Shown: positions 22,929 to 34,476 of the stretch, piece by piece
Layout of the letters: the number at the start of each line of letters is the position of its first letter
Numbering within the stretch: position 1 is the first letter of the stretch
Assembly (NCBI RefSeq): GCF_000344685.1
Contig: NW_006920410.1
Span: forward strand, 467,421-527,329
Origin: Gloeophyllum trabeum ATCC 11539
Lineage: Eukaryota > Basidiomycota > Agaricomycetes > Gloeophyllales > Gloeophyllaceae
Length of the DNA stretch: 59,909 bases
Direction of reading: 5' to 3'
Program-made: the position numbers and the translations under genes
Notes under the pieces: model-generated
What the model was told of the DNA's origin: nothing
Seen by the model: only the letters and a program-made list of their open reading frames with translations
The model's database searches: none

Positions 22929-23336
22929 GTACAAGTCCGTCTCATCATCTGATACTGCAGCAGTGGTGCCATCCGGTTGGAGATATGTGCAAGCCTTCGC
23001 CAGCGGACTATTCATGGCCGATGCATCCTTGATTTTGCCGGTCAAACGACTGCTCCGACATATCTGCCTCAGCATCGTATAGTCGAGATCACCAAAGCAC
23101 GCCTGTATGCGGCTCGCTTATTCGGCTTGCTGTTCCATTGTATTTGAGAACCGTCCGAGACGATTCATGGTGTGCGTCCAGATCGCATAGCAAGCAACTT
23201 CGTAGCTACCAGGTCTCAAATCTCATCTGATATTCACAAACTTCAACTCTGGCAGGCTCTACAGTGTTGAGCATGGAGATATGAGAGTACATTCCACCTT
23301 GCTTGCTGATGGATACAAAAACCATGCAAGTACAGT
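22929..23336 (+). repeat. 408-bp direct copy, left of the N gap
   Basis: Appears identical to 23956-24363. This copy ends exactly at the first N and the other starts exactly at the first base after the gap, which is the pattern of an unmerged contig overlap rather than a biological duplication. Confidence 0.9.
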
Positions 23337-23955
23337 NNNNNNNNNNNNNNNNNNNNNNNNNNNNNNNNNNNNNNNNNNNNNNNNNNNNNNNNNNNNNNNN
23401 NNNNNNNNNNNNNNNNNNNNNNNNNNNNNNNNNNNNNNNNNNNNNNNNNNNNNNNNNNNNNNNNNNNNNNNNNNNNNNNNNNNNNNNNNNNNNNNNNNNN
23501 NNNNNNNNNNNNNNNNNNNNNNNNNNNNNNNNNNNNNNNNNNNNNNNNNNNNNNNNNNNNNNNNNNNNNNNNNNNNNNNNNNNNNNNNNNNNNNNNNNNN
23601 NNNNNNNNNNNNNNNNNNNNNNNNNNNNNNNNNNNNNNNNNNNNNNNNNNNNNNNNNNNNNNNNNNNNNNNNNNNNNNNNNNNNNNNNNNNNNNNNNNNN
23701 NNNNNNNNNNNNNNNNNNNNNNNNNNNNNNNNNNNNNNNNNNNNNNNNNNNNNNNNNNNNNNNNNNNNNNNNNNNNNNNNNNNNNNNNNNNNNNNNNNNN
23801 NNNNNNNNNNNNNNNNNNNNNNNNNNNNNNNNNNNNNNNNNNNNNNNNNNNNNNNNNNNNNNNNNNNNNNNNNNNNNNNNNNNNNNNNNNNNNNNNNNNN
23901 NNNNNNNNNNNNNNNNNNNNNNNNNNNNNNNNNNNNNNNNNNNNNNNNNNNNNNN
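23337..23955. other. assembly gap (619 N)
   Basis: A run of N inside the fold-back element. It is flanked by 408-bp copies that look identical, so its size is probably not real. Open frames reported across it are meaningless. Confidence 0.99.
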
Positions 23956-24363
23956 GTACAAGTCCGTCTCATCATCTGATACTGCAGCAGTGGTGCCATC
24001 CGGTTGGAGATATGTGCAAGCCTTCGCCAGCGGACTATTCATGGCCGATGCATCCTTGATTTTGCCGGTCAAACGACTGCTCCGACATATCTGCCTCAGC
24101 ATCGTATAGTCGAGATCACCAAAGCACGCCTGTATGCGGCTCGCTTATTCGGCTTGCTGTTCCATTGTATTTGAGAACCGTCCGAGACGATTCATGGTGT
24201 GCGTCCAGATCGCATAGCAAGCAACTTCGTAGCTACCAGGTCTCAAATCTCATCTGATATTCACAAACTTCAACTCTGGCAGGCTCTACAGTGTTGAGCA
24301 TGGAGATATGAGAGTACATTCCACCTTGCTTGCTGATGGATACAAAAACCATGCAAGTACAGT
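23956..24363 (+). repeat. 408-bp direct copy, right of the N gap
   Basis: Same sequence as 22929-23336; it starts at the first base after the gap. Confidence 0.9.
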
Positions 24364-24436
24364 ACTCTGCCCAGTGCCACCTAAGTAGATGCTGCTGGAG
24401 GTCCAAGACGGTAGCTGCCGAAGTGTGATGTTACGG

Positions 24437-24691
24437 CTCGGATGGGAGCCTAAGGTCCGAATATGGACGGAAAGTCACCTATCGGGTCATATGGCATGCT
24501 TCGCTTTGTAAAACTGAGCGTCCGAGGGTTTTTCATATTATAAATGCAGACTGCGTGACCCATTGTCACAACCATGACGCAATCGTGACAGATTTACTTC
24601 CTGACCCACTGATGGTCGCCGTGAAAGGACATAGTGTCCTTTTTCCTGCCGTCCGGAAAAAGGACACCTGCTTTGCCCGCCGTGTGAGGCC
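24437..24691 (-). repeat. right inverted end of the element
   Basis: 255 bp, the reverse complement of 22608-22862. Confidence 0.85.
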
Positions 24692-24952
24692 AGTAAATAT
24701 GTAACATGTTAAGAAGCCACGTATCTTGGTTTGAAGGCCTTGAATACTGCGTACCCGATAGAACTGATAAGGAACATACTGGCCCAATGCTGATCGTGAT
24801 AGGAGATAAAGGTGGCTGAAACGAGGGACGAATCGGGCATATTGTGTTGGCCCATCCAAGTCAGATTTCATCAGGTGGTGATACGAGGACGAAGTGCCAA
24901 CCCACAACATAACTTATTGAACGGGAATCTCGGTGCGTCGGATACACGTTAC

Positions 24953-25063
24953 CTGCCGGAGCATTCGAAAGCCCAGCTTCCAGATATCGATCATGCTAGG
25001 AGACTCCAAGGGATAGAGTTTGTACGGCGAAGGGATGACGCCGATGGTATCGAAGGGTTCCAT
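24953..25063 (-). pseudogene. isolated 5' exon-like piece beside the element
   Basis: An ATG at 25063 opens 37 codons (MEPFDTIGVIPSPYKLYPLE... ending FRMLRQ), followed by a good donor GTAACG. Downstream on the same strand (24700-24860) more peptide-like sequence appears in a shifted frame (ATFISYHDQHWASMFLIS), then the element begins at 24691. It looks like the start of a gene whose rest is lost or lies beyond the insertion. I do not recognise the family. Confidence 0.3.
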
Positions 25064-25947
25064 TCGCAAAGCAGTACTTGAGCAGTACTGGTACGCTTCG
25101 ATCCTATAACTGCCGCATGTATCTCAGAAGCGTCAGTTGTATAGCACCATCAGATCAACAAGAGCGGGTTGTGCCACCACATGAGTGAGAGAGTTTTCGG
25201 CTCCGGTTCGGCCCGCACTCTTGTTCTAAGTCACATTGTAGTACTCACGCGCGCATACCCAACACTTGAAACTGCTTTTCTCTCTGTTGACGGAGCTAAG
25301 CAGATGACCAAGTGCTGTATGACAAGAACCTCTGTCCGTCGTGAGGAGTACTAGCCACAGAGTCGGAAGGGAAAGCACTGCCGTTTGAACAGTCTGCTAC
25401 TCAAATTTATTGGTGTCGGTTGTCTCGGGCACGGCGCAGCAGTACTAGTCGCAGATCCAATGGCCTGAGTCGGTAATGACGGACTGAAAGAGCACACGTC
25501 GATAAGGATACCACGCTCAGGTCCACCGTGAATATGGGCTGCTGCCGCGGATCTCGATGGCCCACTCTACCCTCACGCCAAGACCGGTGCAGAGAATTGA
25601 GAGAAGATGTTTGAAAGTTTGAAACAGGTTGGTGCGAGGGTGGCCCTAACTAGTATGATGTACGAACTGATCGGGCGCTTGGCAGTAGACTGTTCACCTT
25701 CCGGAATGAATGCACCACGGGGAGCATTCAACATAGCCGCACCACTGGTAGCCATCCAGGCACTTTCGTGATGTATGTGTATTCACAGCGCGGTCAACAT
25801 TACTCCATCGAACATGTCTTGACATGTATGACAGCACATGTGCACCCCTTATGATCGCATACAACCCTCGGGTTCGGCTCTGAGTCCCAGATAAATCTCC
25901 CTCGCGTGAACCAAGGACGCTGCCCTGTCCGCCTTCTAGCGCTTATT
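25064..25947. other. intergenic
   Basis: No gene I can support. This would be promoter space for the DUF6533 gene at 25948 and for the minus-strand fragment at 25063. Confidence 0.4.
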
Positions 25948-27871
25948 ATGTCGTCCGCTGAGCAACAATTAGCAGGCCTTATCGAGGCTGTCCAGCAAAC
26001 TTACATGGTCAATCTAGCTGCAGGTAGACTGTTTTCACACCTCCATGCTATAGCTAGCAATGACGGCCATCTATTCATTCGCAGCAGCGGCTCTAACATG
26101 GCTTGCATATGAAATCATACACACTATGGTCCTGGAGGCATGATAATCCTGCACCGCAGCTCACACACGATGTTTACCTCTATACCAGATATCGCATGTC
26201 TGGAAGTATGTGCCGAAGCGTTGCTGCGCTGTCAAGGTAGACTCATGTGCATGAAAGGGCGGAATTCACTATCCATAAGGTTCTGTATTACGTTGTCCGG
26301 TACTGGACGTTGTATAGCATGATGTAGGTCACCGTTGGTTCGTCTCTTGTTGCTTTACTTATAATCTACTCGTTAGCTTCACCCTAGCTGGTATAGTCAT
26401 CATCATTAGCTCGAGAACGGGAGCATCTGTTGACCTTTCTCCCAGTTAACACCAACACTAGTGTTCCCCTCCATGTAAGTCTCTTGAATTTTAGAGGCCC
26501 GGAGCTACATGGCTCATGTTGCTGCTACAGTTGTGAGTGAGCATGAGTCGCACATTTTTCACCGGACCGTAGTTCTCATGGTCTGTGATCGTGAACTCAG
26601 CTGCAGGCATTGGTTCTGGTACAGAGCCATGTGAGGAGCACTGTAAGGTATCTTTGGGCGAGTAGCTCATCTTTACCCTTGTGCAGTACTGGACCCCTCG
26701 TAATTACAACTGCTGGAGAGGCTTTGTTCCTGATCCGCATCTATGCAATATATGGTCGAAGCCGGAAAAGTAAGACATGTATTCGTGACCGCTGGGTGTC
26801 ACCAGAGTGATAATTTCTATCAAGTTCTCTGTCTCATCGTACCTTTGTATCTCGGTACGTCTCATCTCATCCCACATTCGTCCAGACTTGATGACATGTA
26901 ATGGACGCAGCTCAATTTGTGGTCCGTGGATTACCCGTTGTTCTACTTATGAACTCCGGCCTTAAACGAAGCTCAATCTGCAGGGCGGGCTGGTCTCGGC
27001 TATCCTCGAGGTTGGCTCAATATCAGCAACTCCCAGATCACCCGGTTTCCCCATACCGGGCTGCTTAGCCACTTTGCCACAGTATGCGCAACTTAATTAT
27101 ATGTCCTGGTATGGTGGTTCTTTTCCGTAGTAGTGCTCTGACAGACCTGTGTATCCTCAGGGGCATATCGATGGTGGCTTCATGTTAGGAGCATCTACTA
27201 TCATTGTCAAGGCGATTGCTAACAGTCTCTCATAGGCGTATATTTTCTCCTTACTCTCTACAAGTTTGTTATCAGCTTGTATCCTCCAGGCTCTCCGGCA
27301 CAGCACCCTAGCATTTTTGAGCTTCGACATCTCGCGCCGATATTTTATCTCTTCATTCGCGATGGTACCTTTTACTTCTTTGTGTAAGAATTCAGCGGTG
27401 TAAGACACGTCTCGAGGCTTATTAGATACTCTCCACTTACAGGGTGTTCGGTATGTGCCCGTGGTTACAAACCCATTCTCTTAATGACAATGTCATGTCA
27501 AGTGTCCAATCTTCTAAACCTCATCTTTACCGGAGTTCTAGCAAATTCAGCACTCGAGCAAATGGGCACCGCGTGAGTCATTCTCAGAAACGTCATTTCT
27601 CTAATTAAGGTGCATTGAACTAGGTGGCTTATGGCAACCTATGGTGTCACGGTAATTAGTCCGTTACTATCTGCTGCGTGCAGGAGTGCTGACTCGCAGT
27701 CTCCGTTTCAAGTCCTGCAGACTCTACCTCAATCTTCGGAACTCTGTGGCAAATGGGGGACAACTCACATCGTGGAACGACATTGAACTTCGTGATAGAT
27801 CGATCAGCCGTGGGATGGTATTCGCTAGGGAGGCCAACAGCACAATGGGCTCGGACACGGTAATGCCTTGA
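25948..27871 (+). CDS. DUF6533-type multi-pass membrane protein
   Basis: Agaricomycete-expanded integral membrane protein of unknown function. The first exon starts MSSAEQQLAGLIEAVQQTYMV and is spliced to AALTWLAYEIIHTM, the DUF6533 signature. It continues with FTIHKVLYYVVRYWTLY, then HWFWYRA joined over a GTGAGG...GTGCAG intron to ITGPLVITTAGEALFLIRIYAIYGR. FLLTLYKFVISLYPPG, RHLAPIFYLFIRDGTFYFF, LLNLIFTGVLANS and the C-terminal RLYLNLRNSVANGGQ follow. The order and membrane pattern are those of the family. Some junctions (near 26170-26260 and 27660-27720) do not close cleanly in my reading, so either exon edges are misjudged or the copy is decaying. Confidence 0.55.
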
Positions 27872-29017
27872 ATTCTTTTCACTGGGCATGCATGGCCTTC
27901 ATAGCTGTCCGTTTGTTCTCAATTGCCCAATGCTGGTCGAATTTTCATCAGTCTCAGCATGCATATATTATTCGATTCCATCATCGAACTCAGTAGTGCT
28001 CTATGTAAGATATTTTTTGGGAGGTTCGCGTCATGTTGGATCGACTGGAATAGCATTAGCACAAGGCCGGATATCCCTCATGGAGGCACATGGAGGCACA
28101 CGGAGGCACACGGAGCCCCGCAGAGGCCCCCCACCGCACTACTGTCAATGGTACTTGTCCCGAAACTGCTGTCTCCTTACTGTACTTAAGTAGATGCGTC
28201 GCGGCCAGAGACGCTATCTCCCTTCCGAACCGGTGCCACAGGCACATTGCATATACTATCATTAGCATGGCTCGATTCTACTGGGGGGTCGACAATGGTC
28301 ATGTACACCGGTACGGCCTAAACCTATCATCTCCCGAGTCATGATCACTGATTTTTCTGAGTTATGAGGCTCAAATCACGAAGTCTCACTCGTAGTTGGC
28401 GCGCGTCACGAGCATCCCACCAAAACGGCAACCGTGGTTCCCAGCCGCTTCGTAGCAGATCTTGCACCGAATACGCTGTGATGTTTGAGTTCCACAATGG
28501 AACACTAACTACAATCTTCGTGGGTTCGTGAACTTGCTTGAAGATCCAGAAGGATATACCGTGATCGATGCAGTAGTGCCGTGCAGTCGAAGGTTTCACA
28601 ACTTCCGAGGACCCCGTATTTTGCGTGCAATTGCAACCTGAACGTTAACTTTACCGACACCGCCTCGAGTCGTCTTCGCAGCATTCATTTGCACGCCGAC
28701 TCATGGCCGAAAGGCGCCCACGATGCATTCCCATCTCGTTCAGGATGTTCTATCAAAGGCCTGATCCCAGGAAGTACATACACACGGCCTAATGGGCATT
28801 GCGGGCTTGACGTGTCATGATCGAATTGCCTCATTCACAAATCGTTTAGGTTCTGCCCTGACGTTCCATCATAATAATACACCGTACTCAACTCTCGGTG
28901 TCATGAAAGCATGAATGGCACCACTACTCGAGGGCATAGGTAAGTGGCTGCTTTGAGTTTAAATACTTAGCAGGTCAGACGCCTGACGTACGCGTACCCT
29001 GCGTCGGGAAAGCTATC
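27872..29017. other. intergenic with a short tandem repeat
   Basis: No supportable gene. It holds a short 10-bp tandem repeat at 28081-28115 and ends in the promoter of the second P450. Confidence 0.45.
28081..28115 (+). repeat. 10-bp tandem repeat
   Basis: Three and a half copies of YGGAGGCACA, the last decaying into CGGAGCCCCG. Confidence 0.8.
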
Positions 29018-31516
29018 ATGTGCCAAGGAGTCATCGCCATCTTACTTCTGGTGCTTCCTCTCCCCCTGCTATATCGCCGATGGAAATATGTGTCGATTGC
29101 CTACATCCAGGGACCCCATGTTGACTCCTTCATTCTGGGTGAATATGGTGTACGCCTTAGCTGAACTGGGCTTACGCCAGCTTCCAGGTAATTTCCCAGA
29201 ATACTTCCAAAATGAAGTCGGTCAATGTGAGTTTGAGTGGCAAGAGCGCTTGGGAGCCGTTTATCGAATCAAGGGACTGTTCGGAGTATGTCCATCATGA
29301 TCACCTTTCGGTATATCCATTGAACCTCGTTTATGTCGTAGGAAGATCGCCTGATGATCGCAGACCCTAAGGTAAATACGTAGTCGTCTTCGAACGAAAT
29401 CCGACGCTCACTCGTGAGCTAGGCTCTTCAGCATGTGTACCAAACCGCATCCACTCAGTGGCTGAAACCTACGATACGACGAGAGATCACTCGTATGTAT
29501 ATAGGGAGAGGTATCGCATGGGCCGAAGGTACGGTCGGTCTCGATGACTCTGAACGTTGCATTGAAATCCCGTGGTAGGGGAAGATCACAGAAGACATCG
29601 TAGAATAATGATGCCTGCGTTCGGTAACATCGAAAGTAGGGGCATGATGCCCTTATTCCGCGAGACTGCTGATCGAGTAAATGCACGCGATATTTGATCT
29701 GTCAAGTCTGCTGACGAAGGCATAGATGTGCGGGCATTGGAAAGACATCATCAGTACCCTCGGGGACGGGAAAAGTGCCAGTATTGACGTGGCTGACTGG
29801 CTTTCGCGTGCCACGCTGGATGCAATTGGAGAAGGTGGGCTTCACAGCATATACTTTGTTTGCAGTTGAGACATATTCTCGGCAGCTGCCTTCGGAATCC
29901 AGGTGAGATAACATATCCTTTCAGAAATGATTGTATACCCACCGTGGGCCGTACATACTAGTTTGGAACCATGGAAAATAAAGACGACAAACTTGCGCGC
30001 AGCTACTATAGTCTGCTGTGGGCTCTCACTCCATAGGTCAATCTTCGCCAGAGTTGACACTTTTTGACATAGGATGCAAGCCTTTGGGCTGCCCACCAGA
30101 GTGAAAATATTTGCGCAACAGATCTCAGCCTACTTTCCGGCATGGGTGTTTCGTCTACTCGAGCGCCTCCCCTCCCGTAGTCTTGAAAGGCTGCGAGAAG
30201 TCGCGTATGAAGGTAACAGGGTCGCGGAAGAGCTCGTTCAGAGGAAAATGGAGGCCCTCAGGATAGGCTCTGAAGCGCTCGACAAAGACGTCATGAGCTT
30301 GCTAGGTACGGCCTTGCTGCGAGTTGTGTTTTTTGTTCCCGCGTGAATATTGAATCGCAGTCGAAGCAAATCTATCCGCAACTCCTGAAAATAAGCTGAA
30401 CAACGAGGAACTCTACGCTCAGATGAGGTACATGAGATAACGCCACTTCAGCTGACTTCTTTAACGCTCACATTTCTTGTCAGGACAATCCTAGTGGCAG
30501 GACGTAAGAGGATTAATCGACTGATCCCAGTAAAAATCCTATGTACTAATGCTACAGCTTAGACGAAACGTCAGGGAACACGTTGGCATTCATTTTATAC
30601 GAACTGTCGAAGAATCCTTCTATACAGACCAGGATTCTGGAAGAAATCCATTCCACCTTGGGTGTATCTCAGGAATATACTATGGCTCAACTTGATCGTA
30701 TGCATTACACGCTGGCCGTAATCAAGGTGAGCAACTCGCGCCAGCCATGGCTGTGGCATCTGTAGATCCCGGACCGCACACAGGAGGTTCTTCGCGTCCA
30801 CCCTGTCGTATATGGACCATTCCTGGTAGCCAAAGAACCGGATGTCATACCGCTATCCAAGCCAATCATCAGCATCGACGGGAAGCCTATCTCGACGATC
30901 CCAGTTTCTGCGGGACAGTATATCCACATTTCATTGGCTGGGTATAATAGGTACTTGTTCTCATCTGTATCCCGAAGTGGTACACTGATTATGCGCTTGG
31001 CGAAGGCTCAAAGATGTCTGGGGAGAGGATGCCCACGAGTTTCTACCGGAAAGATGGCTGGAAATAGAGGAGGGAAGGAGAGAGATTCATAGCCTCTTCG
31101 GTGTCTATTCGAACCTGTATGTCGTCCCGTTTCCCTCAGATACATCTGCATGACTAATGGCGAGCCGCAGAGGAAACTTTGTCAGCGGAGCGATTTCTTG
31201 CTTAGGGTAAGTTATTGCTGGATGTACCCTTACAGGACTAACGGTCTCGCTATCCTCGTCGTATAATGATACCCAGCTGGCGCTTCGCGTATGTCATCCT
31301 GCTTCTCATATTCAATTCCCGAGCTCACCCATCACTTCTCACAGGGTCATAGAAATGCAAGTGTTTTTGGTGGAGATCGTGCGGAATTTCCAGTTTTCTC
31401 TGCCTCCCAACGGGAAAAGGGTTATCAGGGCTACGAGCGGTGTCATGGCGCCAGTGTTGGAAGGAGAGGTCGAGAAGGGGAAACAGTTGCCTCTTGTGAT
31501 GGAGCTTCGTGATTAG
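29018..31516 (+). CDS. cytochrome P450 monooxygenase
   Basis: Membrane-anchored heme monooxygenase with about a dozen exons. The anchor (MCQGVIAILLLVLPLPLLYRR) is followed by NFPEYFQNEVGQCEFEWQ, GEDRLMIADPK, LKPTIRREITRM, HRRHRRIMMPAF (the C-helix region that contacts heme), I-helix AGHETSGNT (split by an intron near 30500-30560), and ExxR EVLR at 30784-30795. PERW follows, then the heme loop FVSGAISCLGWRFA with the Cys codon at 31199-31201. All junctions I followed are GT-AG and in frame, so the gene looks intact. One oddity is that the usual Arg or His two residues before the heme Cys is Ile (GAIS-C). It ends EKGKQLPLVMELRD. It belongs to the large basidiomycete CYP families acting on hydrophobic substrates; the substrate is unknown. 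Confidence 0.88.
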
Positions 31517-32265
31517 TTTGCTTTCTCGGGCTGCAGCTACATAGTACGTGCCGTTCTCCTTGTACTTGCGCGCTTACCCCCTGTGGGTCTTTTTATCGGC
31601 ATTGCTGTCATTCTGCGAGGACTGAAGATACCATATGACTGTTTCTCGATCTTTGTTCACGTCAAGTACTCTAGAAGACGTCATGGCAGGGGATGGCGCC
31701 CTGCTTCTCGATAGTTGAGGCAGGCTCGCGCTCGGCGGTCATCCGCTAGTGAGGTCACCCTATGGTTAGGTATCCATACATCTTTGAGTACTCAGAACAC
31801 CATTCTCAATCTCATCATGACTGGAAGTAGCGTGCTTATCAGATACGGTAACAAATATCCACCATTTAGGCTCTCGGTGAGTCACTGTCTAAGTGTGCTC
31901 TCGAGAACGCTCTCACACGAGCTCGCACGATCACTGATACCAAGCGGGGTTCCTCTGCCATAACAAGGGTCTGGATGATTAAATTAGATTGGTAGCATGA
32001 AATTTTGCCACTACCAGGTTTCTTGGGTTCGTAATTCATTTGCCACAAGATCGGCTTAGATATGACACTACTCGCACCAGGCGCGTGGTGCGAAAATCAA
32101 TTGGAGTAATAAACATACATTTGGATCTAAAAAGACATGAAGGATATCACAAACATCAAGGACGGGCATCGATTTGCTAGGCATCGATTTCCTAGGCATC
32201 GATTTGCTATGCCTTGATGTGGAAGGTCGTCGATTACAAGATACAGACGGGAGAAAGAGATGAAC
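31517..32265. other. intergenic
   Basis: This is the P450 3' flank and the 3' flank of the decayed gene that ends at 32266. It contains three 15-bp tandem units at 32165-32209. Confidence 0.45.
32165..32209 (+). repeat. 15-bp tandem repeat, three units
   Basis: Unit GGCATCGATTTGCTA, three times; the middle copy has one G-to-C change. Each unit contains an ATCGAT palindrome. Confidence 0.85.
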
Positions 32266-34150
32266 CTAGGCAGCAGCCAAAAATGCCGGAATGTCGTCCC
32301 AATGGAGGCTCGCACCTGGGAACTCCTGAAGAACAAGCCCCGAGAGCCATTCAAAGACGGTAGAGTAAGTGACGTCCGACCCCATCGGCTCCTTTGTTAG
32401 TCCCGCTGGTGAGCAACGAAATAAACTCGCCCTTGGGGGAGACGATGATAGAACCAGAATCGCCTTGCTTGGAGAAAGTGCCGGTCGCGTTCTCGTGAGG
32501 ATAATCGGTAACTCGAAAGACTCCAGAGTTCCGGTAGGATATTACTTGCGGACGAAGGACATGAATCTGCTGACAGTGCCCACAGAGGTATTGGTAGCAA
32601 AGCCATGCTTGACAGCACGACGCAGGGGCTCGCCTCCAACATTCTTGTTATGGGGGTTGCTGAGCTGCTGGGCGGTAGGGATGTTTTGGAGAACAAAGAG
32701 GCCGTCAGGGGGGTATTCGAAGGCCGACTCGGCATCGTCTCGTTCATGCAGCAAGGACTTGAGCTTCTTTGAGGTGTACTCGGGGCCTAGACAGAAAAGA
32801 AAAGACAGACAGAGATACACGTCAGACGAGCATATATAATGAGACAGAATGAGCATGCACCAAGACTAAGCACATTCCCGAGCAGACTGGCGAAGCTTTC
32901 CTTATACAATTGGACCACACAAAGGTCGCGAGTGTACTGGTGAGGATGGGCACCAACACCGATCGGGGGAGCCCAGACGACGTGCCCAATGACGCGCCGC
33001 GAGGTCTTGCCCCAGCGCTTTTTCAGTCACAAAGAATTTCTTGAGCCTGTCGTGTAGCTGTTGAGGTCGGTCTGCGACTGTGGGAGGCCCATTCCATTCT
33101 TCACGTCGGATGCGAGTGCCTTGATTTTGACCTGGCAAGCGTCGACAGTGTCCATGGACGTTTCGATTCGTGCCTGGATGGAGGACAGGTAGTTCGTGAA
33201 GGCAGGCTTGCCCATCAAAACTACCTGTATCTTCGGCACAGAGCCTGAAGTGCCAGAGCTTGATTATTATCAAAGGGTAAAAGATGGAAACATGCTGTTG
33301 AATCTGTACTCATGATTACTCCAATCGGCAGGGAAGAGGTTGTGACGAACGGTAGGGCGTAGAGCGAATTTCCCACGTGGAACTAGGGACCCATAGTGCC
33401 CTGCATCGTCGTCTTGCGACCGGCTATGGGGAGACTGAGGGCAACCGACACGGAGTCGATGAATTCCTTGCGATAATCGATGATACCAACTGGAGCGAAG
33501 AGTGCTGGGCTAACCGAGGGCTTCGGGATAGTCTCGCGGAACGCAATATCTATGACGCTGACATTGAACTCAGCGAGATAGGCACGGATGTGTTTGGTCG
33601 CTTCGAATGCAGCGGCAGCGGTGAGAATGTTGGGTGCTACGCCCACCCCGATGGTTGGGTTGCTGTAGTGACGTTCACCGTCCTCGACAGGCTTGATAGG
33701 TGGGATAGAGTCGTAGTCGAGCTCGTCTTCGTCCGAATCATCTTCGTCTACCTTGACCTCACCATTCTTCTTGTTGGGCCACGCGAATCTAACATAGTCG
33801 ACAGCGGTGATCATAATCTTCTTCGCGTCGAGGAGCTCAACAACCTTGAGAAGGAAGACTAATCAGCATATTGTTGCATAACGCGAACAGGGGAGACGCA
33901 CTTTGTCCCGGACCTTTTCCTACATGCCATTCTCTCCAAACGGATGATCGTCCGGGACGGCAAGCAGGCGCATGAGTCGCCTACCTTCTTCAGGGCCAGT
34001 CGGCTCCTCGTAGATATCAGACGAATCCCTGTAGATAAGCTTAGGTCCGCGACCATTTTCACGTATACCAGCATAGTATTAATGGGCTTCGATCTTGCAC
34101 GCATGCATTTGGAAGGCTCGTATGGGGAGCTCTGAGCGCTAGATTCGTCC
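32266..34150 (-). pseudogene. decayed serine-protease-like (GDSGS) protein gene
   Basis: Relic of an agaricomycete protein family with trypsin-like features. In order on the minus strand are YEEPTGPEEGRRLM, LLAVPDDHPFG, AVDYVRFAW, IDIAFRETI and LPIAGRKTTMQGTMG. A catalytic-His-like TVRHNLF and a GDSGS active-serine-like motif (QGDSGSIIVSPKGEF) come later, and the relic ends HWDDIPAFLAAA at 32266. Lesions relative to that order are an in-frame TAG at 33920-33922, a TAG at 33383-33385, a TAA at 32542-32544, a frame change before TVRHN (about 33350), and two frame changes flanking the GDSGS segment (about 32400-32500). Three stops plus three frame changes make a pseudogene much more likely than sequence error. 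The 5' boundary is approximate. Confidence 0.7.
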
Positions 34151-34476
34151 TCACTGCTAGAATCGCTGTATTCATCCGAGGATAAGGTGGACTTGCGTGC
34201 CCTAAGACAGGGAAGGTTGGTTCCAGGTGAAGCAGGACATAATTCGAGGCATGAGTCTTCGGAAGTGAGAGGCAGTTGAAGAAAGTAAACGCGAAACTGC
34301 AAGGGACCTCAGGCCTCAGGGGCTGCAACGCCAGGAATTCCGAATTCCACCATCGACATTGTCGGGCGGCCCCAAGGACAATATCCAACACACCAATATT
34401 ACAGTACGAAGATTAATTGCGAGGATAAAAATACAATGCGATTATGCTTCGACTTCTAGCCTCTGAATCACATCAA
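34151..34476. other. intergenic / degenerate 5' part of the neighbouring pseudogene
   Basis: This may contain the lost start of the decayed gene; an acidic Ser-rich reading (DEYSDSSSEDESS) exists on the minus strand. There is no separate gene I can support. Confidence 0.35.

Larger units (their letters stand above)
22608..24691. mobile_element. non-autonomous DNA element with 255-bp inverted ends
   Basis: The left end 22608-22862 and right end 24437-24691 are inverted copies that look essentially identical; I see mismatches only at the very tip (ggcctgac versus ggcctcac) and at the inner edge. The ends start ACACGGCGGGCAAAGCAGG and contain nested short palindromes (AAAGGACAC...). The interior has no long open frame apart from artefacts across the N run. 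After removing the duplicated 408 bp and the N gap the element would be about 1057 bp. I see no convincing target-site duplication, so the superfamily is not assigned. Confidence 0.8.

Noticed and set aside
23206..24109. Long open frames across the N run
   Set aside because: Created only because N codons contain no stops.
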